Shown piece after piece: positions 15,201 through 26,819 of a stretch of DNA of 64,000 nucleotides. The stretch is from Lanius collurio. Lineage: Eukaryota > Chordata > Aves > Passeriformes > Laniidae. Location of the stretch: assembly GCA_020086605.1 (NCBI GenBank), contig JACBWW010000015.1, forward strand, positions 10,947,511 to 11,011,510, read 5' to 3'. The notes below the pieces were generated by a model that was not told where the DNA came from, searched no databases, and saw nothing but the letters and a program-made list of their open reading frames with translations. Made by a program: the position numbers and the translations under genes. Each line of letters begins with the position of its first letter. The first letter of the stretch is position 1.

Positions 15201-15262
15201 CTCTTGTGGAAGTATTAAGGACCCGGCTACTGCCGTTGAAGGGAATAACATCCATATGCAGA
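15201..15262 (-). CDS. Weak candidate exon N of the minus-strand gene
   Basis: 62 bp, phase 2 to phase 1, encoding LHMDVIPFNGSSRVLNTSTR up to the donor ACAAGAG|GTATGG. It contains two CpGs. The acceptor is a non-preferred GAG (ACATAAATTTGAG) behind a run of T. The plus strand here is also open behind its own good acceptor, so the strand is not certain. Confidence 0.25.
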
Positions 15263-16658
15263 CTCAAATTTATGTAAAAAAATCTTAATCTACTTTTAAG
15301 CAGACAGCAGCATGTCAGCTTGAGTTTAGAAATATAGTTTTTGTCCTTTATTGGGAAAAAAGCAAAGTGTTTCAAATATTATTGCAATATGTCCTAGGGT
15401 ATGTATTCCAAATGTAAGAGTTCAAATTTGGGGCTATTTTGGTTTTAACTACTATTTCTCCTTCCTCCCATTTGCTTTCTTTTTTCCTCGTCAAAATAAA
15501 AAAAAGAACTTCAAAATCCCAAACATACTCAAATGCTATCAGAATTAATCTATATTCTTGAAGCAGTATATTTTAAAGATGATAGATGTAATTAAAATCT
15601 TTTTAACCACTATCCTAATATCTTATTTTTTTCCTAGCACATGCCTGTTAATGTACATTTAAGTGTGCACAAGGAAAGGTCAAAAATAGCTAAGTGTAAT
15701 CTTTAATTAAAGCAGCATTGACAAACATTCCATCAACTTGGTTGACAATCCCACTGATTGGAAAGGGATTTCTGAGAGGGTTCTCATTCAAACCCTTCTC
15801 ACAAGACAATGCAAAAGTACAGGAAATTCTTTTCTTCTCTCAGATCAGTTCATCAATCCTTGAAGAAGGATATAATAAATCAGTAGCACTTGCTAGAGTA
15901 ATTTTTTACCACTTACTAAGATGACAGACAGCACGGACAACATGTAAACTCATGAGCACACATGATATTGAACAGGTCAAGTACAGACACAGGATAAAGT
16001 CACATTTAGAAAACATCCATAAGTGTGAGCTAATGAACAGTTTTAGGTGACATTAGACTCTTTTTAGATGTATTTCCACAAGGAAATGTTGGTTTCAGCC
16101 TGTAACTGAGCCCTCTGTAGGGAGACTTGCAGGATTGTGTCTCCTATGATCACCAGGTGACAGTGCACACAGAGCTTGCCTGGGAAGTTCACAAAGACAC
16201 TGCTATCCTAACTCAGAAAATCTTCCACACAGCAAGCAAGCAGTATACCTCATACCTTGAGAGATAAATGTAACTTATTGATAACAGTGCAAAATAATCC
16301 AATACTAATCAAGCAAGAAGGTTTTACACATATTTCTTTAATAACTTGGGAATTTGATCATAAAATCTACCCATCTCAGTGTAATGATATAGGCATCCAA
16401 AATGTGGAACATTTTCAAAACACCCTACATTTATAATGGAAGCCAGTTTACAACCTGAACTTCTCTGAAACTAATATTATTTTCTACATCATCTTTGGTA
16501 AGAAAATTCTGTGCCAAATCCTATTTTTTGACATTAGTATCAGAAGAAAAATCATGGCAATTATGCAACCATTTAATAAACCTACCTCTGAAAACTGCTC
16601 CTTGTGTGAGACTGTCAGAGTCTACAAATATTCATATTTGTGATGTAGCATGATAGTG

Positions 16659-16814
16659 CTGGCCTGAGAGCAGAAGACAAAGACATACTGCATAATATAC
16701 ATTTATTCCCAGTATGTACTTTTAAATGTATAGCTGCTGGCCTGAGAGCAGAAGACAAAGACATACTGCATAATATTCATTTATTACCAGTATGTACTTT
16801 TAAATGTATAGCTG
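16659..16814. repeat. Tandem duplication, 78-bp unit, two copies
   Basis: Two head-to-tail copies at 16659-16736 and 16737-16814, each starting CTGGCCTGAGAGCAGAAGAC. Only about two bases differ over 78, so the duplication is recent compared with the diverged repeats around it. It lies in non-coding sequence and contains no open frame of note. Confidence 0.9.
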
Positions 16815-17825
16815 GATGATTTAGCACTATGATAATCTCATTCTTATTAATGCAGAGATCACAGTTGCAGTCTCAATTTATGAGACTCATTCATTCACAT
16901 CCATCAAGATGCTGTCTTTGATCGCCACAGTGTTTTCTAAAAGAAACGTATTCAGAGTAATTTTAAATTTTAATGCCAAAGTATATTGCATTAGCAACCT
17001 CTCCCAAATACAGCATTTTCTTCTCAGTCAGTTTAAAATTGCTTACTCATTTTACATTTTCCTTTGGTTGGCACAATCCACAAAACATTTCTGCTGACAT
17101 ATTCAGCTCTCAGGAATTGAGACCCACCATATTCCTAATGCCATGCTTTCCTTGATAAGCAATTAGAGGTTTATCTTAGTCCTAGCCATGCAAAACACAG
17201 CATTAAAAAGTGGTGCTTGTTTAAATAAACATTCATTTGTATTTTTACCCTTAATAGGGCAGTAATGATATTCAAAAGGAAGTGCATTTTGATCACAACC
17301 AAAACAGTTTTTTAAACATTTTTCTGTTGATCATTGTGGAACCTATCCAGCTCAAAATTGTGCTTCTTACTCTTAACCCACAGTATCAAAGCTGGCGATG
17401 TAAATTCCAATTTGTAAAGCATTTAAGGACATGCTTTTCTTTCTGTATGCACAAAAAGCACTTTCCTAGGTTGAAAATAAGGACATTCATAAAAGTGAAA
17501 GCGTTCCCCAGATGAGATGTGAGAAAGTTAGTAGCTACACTGCTACACTGCTAAAATGCAGTCAACACAAGCACATGCTAAAAGTAATTGATTTGAAGAC
17601 ATTGTTAAATCAGAGCCTGAATTACAATTGCAGAGCCAATTTCCATCTCCTCAGCATTACAATTAATACTGTCAGGCAGCAAAGACTTTCTAAAGGGTCT
17701 CTGATCCCTTTATTAGCAGCATTTAGTGTGGTCCATTGCTCATGCCAAAGTGATGAAAGCATTCATTTATCTGAACAGAATATCACATATACCATCACTG
17801 CACTGAGCCCAAATGTAGAATTATA

Positions 17826-17936
17826 AAACCATAAAATGGTTTTTGTTGGAAGGGGTCTTAAAAATCATCAAGTTCCAACCCCCCTATCATGGGCAGGGAT
17901 GTCCTTCACTCGACTAGCATCTGTACAAACTCCTGG
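17826..17936 (-). mobile_element. CR1 LINE 3' fragment
   Basis: The reverse complement matches the CR1 3' end: GTTGGAAGGGGTCTT, then the segment around TTCCAACCCCCCTATCATGG and GGCAGGGATG on the plus strand. About 110 bp remain, diverged, oriented minus. CR1 is a non-LTR retrotransposon that is usually 5' truncated in birds, as here. Confidence 0.8.
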
Positions 17937-18318
17937 AAAATAATTTGTGCTAGAAGGCAGCCAAATCAGCACACAAAAGATGCAAAAATGCAAAGAATCC
18001 TTTTGTAGCCATTGGTTTCTGAAAAAAGGAAGATCTACTGGGGATCCCCAATGTAACCACTGATCACAGTCACATGAAAGCATGGAGACCTGCTGATATC
18101 ACACATCACGTAGTATCTTTGTCCGCATTTCCAGGACTGATTTGCACGTGTGTTTTATTTCAGTACAGACTTTAGGATTTCAAGATCTATCCAAAATTGT
18201 CAGAACAAAATCTACCCAAAACAGAACAAAGCTGACTGTATCTAAGCAAGCCTTTCTTTGCAGAGACAGCGAAAACAGGTAATTCAGTGGTAATTCAGTG
18301 GATTCTAGAAATAATGCC

Positions 18319-18338
18319 TCGCTGCCATCTAGAGGCAA
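18319..18338 (-). promoter_or_regulatory. CTCF-like motif
   Basis: The minus strand reads TGCCTCTAGATGGCAGCGAG, resembling the CTCF core form CCNSTAGATGGCAG. A single-site match by eye in an intron. Confidence 0.3.
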
Positions 18339-19223
18339 TCCGGACATTCCCTTTCCTACCCTCAGATAAAACCTTTCCTGGTTCTCGTGCTCAAAATGCA
18401 GATATTCTCTATTGAGTTACAAGGATAAAGTAGATTAATCTCAAGTTTGTTAAGCAGGCAATGAAGTGAATCAATGCTCTATGGAAAATAGGTATCAGTT
18501 AATACTCAGTCAAATATCCAGGTCCTTCTGTTACATACACTGTTGTAACTAAACCCAAAGTCTGTGACATCCTGCAATATAGGGATCACCTTCAAAAGCA
18601 ACAAAAATCTACAGTAAATGTAAGCATGTATATTTTATCAAAAACAGGTAAAAACTTGATTAAAAAGGATCAATGATGTAAAACTACATCTAGAGGTATA
18701 GCTGGACAGTCTGAAACTAGCAATACAGATCCCATCTTTTAGTCTTTATTTAAAGGACAAAAAATATTGCAAAGAAGTCTCCAGAATTTTATTTTCACTA
18801 TTGCTACACTAAAATGCTTGTTGGCTTCTTGAGTGTTGAAATGTTGCTTCAGAAAACAATTTAAACCCACAGCTATGAAGAAACTCTAGACATGTTTAAG
18901 AAAAAGTCTCTGTCCTAATTTATTTCTATAACTTCCATTACATTATCATTTTAGCTGAAATTTTCCATGCTGGTTGTCTGCACAGACTGATGTTTTTGGG
19001 CAAGTTTTGTTTTTAATAGTCATCCTTCCTGTTTTGATGTAATTAAATAAACAATTTGTAAAGAAACTTGAGAGAGTGGTGGTGGAAAGGTCCTAAAAAA
19101 CTATTAGTTTAGTTCATGCACTAATAAATTCTAGTGCTTCCTAAAATTCAAATGGGAGCTTTAAATTTTCTAGGGAGTCATCATTCACCCTGTCTACCTT
19201 TTGAAAGACTAGAGTTCACATAC

Positions 19224-19344
19224 ATCTGACCAAGTTCTACAAGCCATGAAATAACCTGTCACTTGCATGTGTCCAGCAGAAATTTTCAAAGAGCTTAGTA
19301 GTTCAATTCTCCAAAGAGTCTGTCTAGAATTAGTGTCAAAGCTC
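19224..19344 (-). CDS. Candidate exon M of the minus-strand gene
   Basis: A very strong acceptor (GTCCTTTCTTTTTTATTTCTAG) opens a phase 2 frame that fits the shorter form of exon L. It encodes SFDTNSRQTLWRIELLSSLK and continues to a donor TCAGAT|GTATGT (121 bp, phase 0). An earlier donor ATGCAA|GTGACA at 19263 is also possible. No following exon with a phase 0 entry was found with confidence, so this link remains open. Confidence 0.35.
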
Positions 19345-19565
19345 CTAGAAATAAAAAAGAAAGGACTGCAGTCATAGGCCATTGTCATTATTTGCATTCC
19401 AGCCAGTTTATGCAGGATTTTCCCTAAAACAATCAAAGAGGTTATTCAGAGGATACTGGAAACCAATCAAGAGTAGAATTAGTAGGAAGTATATTCTGAA
19501 GTGTCTCAGCTACCCCATTTTTTTGCATTCTTTTTTTTTTTACTCCCAGGTTTTTTAAATTGCTT

Positions 19566-19592
19566 AAAAAAAAAAAAAAAAAAAAAAAAAAA
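19566..19592. repeat. Poly-A homopolymer, 27 bases
   Basis: An uninterrupted run of A, preceded within 50 bases by a T-run, giving a potential A/T hairpin. This may be the tail of an old retroposed copy, but no body is recognisable. Confidence 0.9.
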
Positions 19593-22500
19593 CACAAAAA
19601 CCACAAGACAGTCAACAGAAGTTTTCTTCAGTATTTTAATCCCTGCTTGAAACAGACAAGAATCTGCAGCAAATTTCAGAGACCAAGCTGATTTATCCAG
19701 GATGCAATGATTATACTGGGACAAGTACAAGGAAGCTCAGTGCAGTCATCACACAGGAACTGCATCCATTCTGCATGTGACATTAAATTTATTTATTAGC
19801 TACTCAGCTTGTCCCTTTTTAGTGCCCATGAAAAATGGAAGACATGGCTGTAACTCAGCTCAAATTCTGTTCTAGCGAGAAGGAGAAATACAAAGTAGAC
19901 TGAATTGGGAGGAAAACAGCCTCCATGAGAAGAGGGCTCAGTGCAAGATAGGAATGGTAGTTGTGACTGAACTGTAGCCCCTTCATGACAGTATGCTTTG
20001 AATACTAACTTTATTACTGGCTAGGAATACCCAATCTGCATGACAGTTTCATAAAAAACGTCCTTCCCATGAAATAAATGTTTTTCAAAGCATTGAAAAT
20101 ACCCAAGAAACTGTACTTTTTGCATGGGGAGCTTGAAATGACAGCCACCTCACTACTGTGAGGAGAAATGTAGTTGCATTTACTCTGTATCTTCAGGCTG
20201 CTGAGGATTTCAGGTCTCTGCTTTCCTTATCAGGTATTTTCAATCATATGTGCCTAAGCAACAAACAAGACTGAGACCAGCCCTTTGTTCACTTCCTTAG
20301 CCTCCCCAAAAGTGAAGTGTGACTGCAATTACTGCCTGGTTATTCAGCTACTGATGTGAAAGGCTTTTGTCTTTCTGTCTGCAGAAGACAATTCAGTTGA
20401 CCATAACTTTCTGATCATGAACAGTCTAGAAAACAAGGGTGTGCTCTCTGGCACCTCTAAGGACATGAGACACAGAAGACAGACCAGACAGCTACAAAAA
20501 GGAAAAAAGAAAAAAGCAATGAAGAAGTGCCATTGCATTCAAATACCAAACAGGCAGAAAAAGATTGGATAAAGTAACAGCTAGAAAGATGCTCTGACTG
20601 TGAAAAAGGAAATTATTTTTCATTGTTTGTTTCACATTGTGTTCAGGACAACAGAATTTTCCTTCTTTGAAATGATCAGCATTACCTGAAAGAAATATGA
20701 TTCCATTATCAGTTTATTCTCCTCCTGAGAAGAACCCATAAGCCTCTGTAAAATTGACTATTTGGGTCAGAAGTATGAGGTCATTCTATTCTCTGACATA
20801 GACAGTATCGGTTCATAAAGAGGAATTTCAATGGAAGGATAATCTGTTTATCAATATATCTTAATACTTAGCATTATCATTGACTTCTCCTGGGGCTTAC
20901 CTTCCACAACAGATTTAACAGACTTAATTGTTCACCCCCATATTACACATATTTTTTAGGACTGAACTCAACTGAAACTGCCTCAGATGTAGTTTCAGAT
21001 ACTTAAAGCATCCACTGGAAAAGTTATTCTATTTTGTGAGAGCTTTTCTCAAATTCCTTGGGTGGTACCCTGAGTGGGCAGCACTTTAGTGACTCAATGG
21101 CTGAGAAATGAGAGGCAGCAAAAAAATCCTGTTGCAAAGTATTTATACTTATTCCCAGACTTTGAAGGAATGGAGCTGCTGCCAGCTATTAGAAGGGTTT
21201 AGCTCTTCTTGGGTTACTGGAAGCTCTTAAGAAAACTGTCACTTGATTCTAAAAAAATACCCACAGAGTTGGATGATACTGATATCCAGAAGCTCACAGT
21301 CTCTAGCTGGCAGTGATACCACTGCTTCCTCCCTCTGCACCACCCCAGCTGCTGTGTACTTGTATCAGTTGAACCAGCCATGGCATTTGTTGGGCCTTCC
21401 ATGTAAGAGAAGCTGAAGCATTAATCTAGCAGAAAATTAGTTCCAAAAAAAAGATGGGGCAGGGGGTGTTTTATCTTGGCTTATGGAACTCAGTTGGCTC
21501 CCATGAATGCGTGACAGGCACCAAAGCTGGCATTAGGGAAGGGCAGAACTGTGGAGCCAAGAAGCAGTGAAAAAGGCAGAAGCAAAGAAATGGAGTGAAA
21601 ACCATTTTTCAAATACGACAAAGGTTAAGGTTTCCTAGGTCTAGACCCTAAATCTACAGGGTTTATACGACCCTTTTCATAAAACAGCTTTTCCTAATCC
21701 AGCAGGTTTGTTAGTATTGTGCCCACTTACCTCATCCTTGTGTATCTGGCAACCAAATAAAGTCACTTGGCATGAAAAATTTTGGTTATATTTCTAGCAT
21801 TTGCTTCGAAGACATGCCAGTATTTCAGAATAACACTTTCTCTGCAATTCGGTGCACTTCAGAGGAGGAAGATGATGTGAATTCAGTTTATTATCAATAT
21901 GGATCATAAAATTGGTTCCATTTCCACAGCTGCAGAAAAATCAGTCAAGCTAACCTACATGCCATGAAGCTATTACATCAAAAGAAAACTTCCCAATAAG
22001 CATAGAAAAAGTAATGGTAACTGCAAATGTGAATGAAATTATTTGCTCTCAGATGTCATATGAATGTGTGAAAGTTAATAGTGACATTGAGATACAACTG
22101 CTAATCATTGCAAGGTTGTTTTCATTGCAGTCAGCTAACCATTTGCTATCAACTGTTTCCCTAGTTATTTCAGGTCCAATATTATTTTCAAAATAACTCT
22201 TATACTGTTTTTCTTATTCAAACAAATTCCCCTTATATTCCTATTACATTGAATGCTGATTTTGGACTAAAAATAGACAAGATATGAAGCTTCAGGAGTG
22301 ACTTGCAAAGCAAAATGAAGTCCTGGTCATTGCTCAGGGTAGCTGTGACAGCAATATGTAGGTGATAAAAACTGATTTATAAAATATAACTACTCATTAG
22401 ACATTAATGCGCTATCAAGTTGAATGGTCATTTGTTTTTGCCTTGGAGTATTTTCTTCATGACAAGGTACAGTTGTCAGAGCTTCAACAGATCTTGATTT

Positions 22501-23524
22501 TTTTGGCAGAAAAAAAAACCAATCTGCAGTTCACTGAATATTTTCCAAGCATATTCCCAGTTGCCATAGAGGTAGTAGACATTCTGGAGAAACTCCAGCT
22601 GAAGCTAAAACCAATCAGTTGTTGGCATTTCAAAAATTATTTTGATACTGTCAAACACTCCATTAGGATCTAATAGTGAATTACAAAAATTCTGCTTCAA
22701 AGGTTTCACAAATCCTTCTTTGGAGTTGATCTGAAGCCTCCAAAACACACAACTGCTGCAATACAGGCATACAATAACTTCAGAGCCAATAATGTCTGAG
22801 ATCTGCCACCATCTGCATCATACTGCCTGTGGAGCAGGATCACATTAGGTCAGAAAGTTGGGCTATATTCTAGCAGTCGAGTACCAGAAAGTTTTGGATA
22901 TTCCCATACTCAGCAAAATGCTTGTTGAGTAATTTCTACAGAACAGTCTTTTCGGTGATCCTGACAGAGTGGGTGCTCAGGACAAGCTGCCAGGAGGCTG
23001 TGAATTTAATGCTCAGATTTGATTCATATATTGATCTTGTTATTTAACTGAAATAGGCAAATTCCAAGCAGTGTTCAGCTGCAGTTGGTCAGCTGTGTTG
23101 CAGAATATTTGCATACTCTCCCAACTGGATGCACTTACACACATATCCAACAAGTGTTGTGCAACTCAAAGGAAAACGCATCTGTTTCCCACATTGCATG
23201 AAACCTTGGGGTTTGCATTCTGGGAATGTTTAGGGTTGACAGACTATCTGGACAGCAAGGAGAGGTGAAAAGGAGAAAGCTTGTTTGAAACAAATTAATT
23301 TAACTGTTCAAAACACTTCACACTGTTTACTACAGCCTTGATTATAATTGACTCTGAAGGACACATTTTGCACGAAAGCATGCTGAAGAGATTTAATCTC
23401 TTTTAACACTCATGGGGATAAAGCTCTTATCATGGGATATCTATGGAGAGATAACATTCACTATAGGAAAAAGCAGAATATACACAAATGCTATAAATCC
23501 TTATTCTCTCCTCCCAAAAATAAA

Positions 23525-23572
23525 TTTGAGAGACCTTAAAGGTCTTTTTCAATATAATGATTCTATGATGCT
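23525..23572 (+). mobile_element. Diverged CR1-type 3' tail
   Basis: The sequence GAGACCTTAAAGGTCTTTTT followed by ATAATGATTCTATGATG resembles the last 40-50 bases of CR1 (AGGTCTTTTCCAA, then ATTCTATGATTCTATG). Only the tail is recognisable. Confidence 0.45.
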
Positions 23573-23902
23573 AAGACACACAAGCTCTCATTAGCATATT
23601 TCAACTCTTAAAATCCCACATATTATATGCAGTACTCCTTCTGACACTGTACAAAAATAGTTACTAGTATCTGAAATTATGATTCTATTTCTGACTAATT
23701 CTGACACCTGAACTGAACCTTATCTGAATCCTGGTGCTTAAAACATATTTTCTTTAGATGATGTGCCTTTATAAGGATGTTGCTCTCATCCAGATACAGT
23801 TGTTCCAACCACATCCATGCATACCAGAACATAATCTTGGATATAAGAAATAAAATAAAACTAAAAATCAAACACCTATAGCACCTTATTAGCATGAGGT
23901 CT

Positions 23903-24424
23903 TGCCATGGTTTAACATAGTAGGCAGTGAAATACCACACAGCTGCTCAGTACTCAATTTCCCTACATCATTACAGAGGGATGGGGAGAAAATGTCAAAT
24001 TTGTGGGTTGGGAAAAAGAGACAGTTTAATAGGACAGAAAAGGAAGAGGAAATATTAATAGTAACACCAATACTACTAATAATAGGATTAGAATATACAA
24101 AGCAAGGGATTCACCACCTGCTGGATGATGCTCAGCCATACCCAAACAGTGGCCCCAGATCAGCTTTCATCCTAGTTTATATACTGAGAGTGACATTATA
24201 TGGTATAGAATATCCCTTTGGCCAGTGTGGGTCAGCTGTCCCAGCTGCATCTTCTCCTCCAGGTGGGGCGGGATGAGAAGCTGAAAAGTTCTTCACTCTG
24301 TGCAAATGTGTCTTAGCAACACCTAAAACATCAGTGTGTTATCAACATCTCTCTCATCTTAATTCCAAAATGCAGCACTATACTGCTAGTGGGAAGAAAA
24401 TTAATCTCAGCCAACCCTGGGACA
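23903..24424 (-). mobile_element. Solo LTR of an avian class III (ERVL-like) retrovirus
   Basis: 522 bp bounded by TG...CA on both strands (minus-strand start TGTCCCAGG, end CCATGGCA). It is flanked by a perfect 5-bp target duplication, GGTCT at 23898-23902 and 24425-24429. On the minus strand it has a TATA-like AGTATATAAAC and a later ATTAAA polyadenylation signal, giving U3-R-U5 order. The plus-strand text (CCTTTGGCCAGTGTGGGTC, TTTAATAGGACAGAAAAGG) is familiar from avian ERVL-type LTRs. No internal viral genes remain, so it arose by LTR-LTR recombination. It sits in an intron of the minus-strand gene, in the same orientation. Confidence 0.85.
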
Positions 24425-25262
24425 GGTCTCCAGCTTCTCTTCATCCAACCAATGGGTATCAATGAACTCAAAGCTTTCTGCAAGACAGACAGACATGTTA
24501 AATTATTTCATCTGTCATAATACTAAGATGTGAAACTTTCACCTCAAAATCCAGAAGTATTTCCTTAACAATTATTTCTATACTGAACCAGCTCAGCCTT
24601 TAGTCTTTGGCTCCTTTTTTTTTTTTAACTTTGGAGCTGTTCAACTGCCAAACCACAATAGATGAGATGTCCTAAAAAAGGCAAACAATTCCAGACTAAA
24701 CCTCTCATACTGATTAACATCTTGTAGCTAGTAGTGATCATTAATAACTAATACAGTAATAGTTAATGGTTAATATTATTTTCAATGGGAAAAAACATAT
24801 TGCATTTTTGAAAATTTCATCCAGGTATTTCAAATTTTGCTTTGGAGTCAGCTGTTCACTCTAGTTTTAAAGAAAGTTTTTGATGCTAGTCCTGTTACCA
24901 GACATTCACATTCTGATAAAAAAAACATAAAATTATTTTACATACCAAAGATACTTTTTACAGCTCTTATACTAGATCTTATAAAAATGTCAACCCAAGA
25001 CTGTTAGTCAGGACAAATGCAGAGATCTCATTCATAAAAGCAGAATAGAACATTTTATTTTTAAGTAAGACCCAAATGTATTGTTTGCCAGTTTATAATT
25101 TTTTACACATCATTTTCCCATCTATCAATGAGAAATGTTACTCTCAATTTTGCAAACAAATAAATAAACATATCTCTTTCAAACTTTGTCTCTTTAGACT
25201 AGAAAGAACTCATAGAGCCAAAGTACCAGCCCTGTGCATTAATACTTTTGCTGATCTGGCAC

Positions 25263-25305
25263 CTAAGACTAATGTTCAAGTCATACATAATATCAAGATT
25301 AAAAT
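25263..25305 (-). CDS. Core exon L of the minus-strand gene
   Basis: The acceptor is among the best in the window (ATTCCATCTTTTTTCCTTACAG), and entry in phase 1 matches the preceding exon, making an aspartate codon at the junction. The frame reads FNLDIMYDLNISL and stays open further. Two donors are possible: CTTAG|GTGCCA at 25263 (43 bp, phase 2) or GCAAAA|GTATTA at 25246 (60 bp, phase 1). The first is preferred only because the next candidate exon enters in phase 2. Confidence 0.45.
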
Positions 25306-26504
25306 CTGTAAGGAAAAAAAGATGGAATAAGTCACTTGGGCTCATGGCCATTAATCTTTCATTTCTTGAGCAAGACTTTTTCAACACACACTTAAGTCAA
25401 TTATGGGTTCAGATAGAAAAAGAACAAATATAGAAAGTTACCATCAGTTAAGAAGATTTGAAAATGAAACACCTAGACACTACAAGAGAAAGCAAGCACT
25501 GATACTAAGTAGTTAATCCAAGGTTTTATAATAGTAGTGTATTTTATATTAGCATTATAATAACACTACTGCAGTCAGTTGCCCAATAGGAGTATTCATA
25601 AATATTGACAATAATGTTAACATTGCGGTGAATATTGACTTTTAGAAATCTTCTATTTTCTGAGAATCCTGTTGATTACTTCATGTCTAGGAATCTACTT
25701 GCATTAGACAGAAGAAAACTTTCTTTTCCACCCAGTTCTATTTATTGGTTTATTTGGGAGTGAAATTATTTTTTTGTGGAGAGTCACAAGGTGCCTTTGG
25801 AACACTATGGGAAATTCTGAGAACAAGGTGCACATAGGGTAGCAAATCATATGGAAGAAAATATCCAGTGAAACAGGCAGTTCTCTCTACTCAGCCTTTC
25901 ATACTTGGATGCTGGCAGTAACTGCTGACCAGTGAACTGAAAGTTATTGCAGTCCTGCCTGATGGCTCTGCAGTAATATACTCCTGCTAATCCTAATAAA
26001 GTACAACAGGTGAGATTTTCTATCTTCTTGTGGGGAAAAAGAGTGATATTTATTCTAAATCAAACTCTTTAATGCCAGGATTTTAAAATGTTTTCACTAA
26101 TTAGTTCTAGCTGCTTGAAGGATTGTTTGGGGCTTTTTTACTGTAACTTATGACAATTTTCTAACCTCATCTAGCTCTGCTATTGTTTGCTAAAACTTAA
26201 AAGCATGGCTGTCACAGAGAAAATTGTGATGTTTTGCAGCATTTTGTATTTTTATTTAGTTTCTTCTCCTCAATAAGGACTTACATTAATGTCTGAAACA
26301 TTTAAATGTCAGTTTACTAGTTAGTGTTCAGGTAATAGAGAAAAGCACAAACTTCTGATGGAGCGCTTGATCAGGAGCTACTTCAAAAATGTCTTGATGA
26401 ACACAAAAATATTTAAATTAGAACCACTTTAATTTTAAATAGAATATTTTGTGCTTATGAGGGAAAAAATTGAAAACACTCAAGTTTTAGATGATGACAA
26501 TAAT

Positions 26505-26537
26505 AATAAACAATAGTAATAGTAGTAATAATAATAT
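26505..26537. repeat. Impure (AAT/AGT)n microsatellite
   Basis: Interrupted trinucleotide run (ACAATAATAATAAACAATAG and on to AGTAATAATAATA). Confidence 0.8.
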
Positions 26538-26819
26538 TATGTTGGTTCTAACCTGTATTTTGGAAGGTTGGACAAACTGCTGAAAACCTACAAAAAACCA
26601 AAATATTTCCTGATTTTGTTTCAAAAGAAAAAAGTGTTCATTCCCTGTTGAATTACTTTATTAACGAAACATGTTCATTTAAAACATGTTTTAGAAAACA
26701 TTTTCAACATGGTCTTGCAAGCCTAAAATCAGTATTGCAGGAATGGAAGCAGGCAGAAAAAATTCTTGTGATTTGGGTAAAAGAGCTAAACCATTCAATT
26801 ATCCAAGGACAGAAATAAG

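Larger units (their letters stand above)
11969..25245. other. Intronic region, few features
   Basis: Presumed intron sequence between exon L and the terminal exon, broken by candidate exons at 19.3 and 15.2 kb. It holds one CR1 3' fragment at 17.8 kb, a 78-bp tandem duplication at 16.7 kb, homopolymer tracts near 13.25 and 19.57 kb, a CR1-tail-like stretch at 23.5 kb and a solo LTR at 23.9 kb. The rest is AT-rich and unassigned. Confidence 0.4.

Noticed and set aside
20344..20538. Minus-strand frame behind a superb acceptor (TTTTTTCCTTTTTGTAG)
   Set aside because: The translation is simply pyrimidine-rich (CLVCLLCLM), with no donor and no poly(A) signal near the stop, so probably a decoy acceptor.
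22407..22673. 88-codon plus-strand frame with protein-like composition (VAIEVVDILEKLQLKLKPIS)
   Set aside because: No good donor, acceptor or partner exon on the plus strand; kept only as a curiosity.
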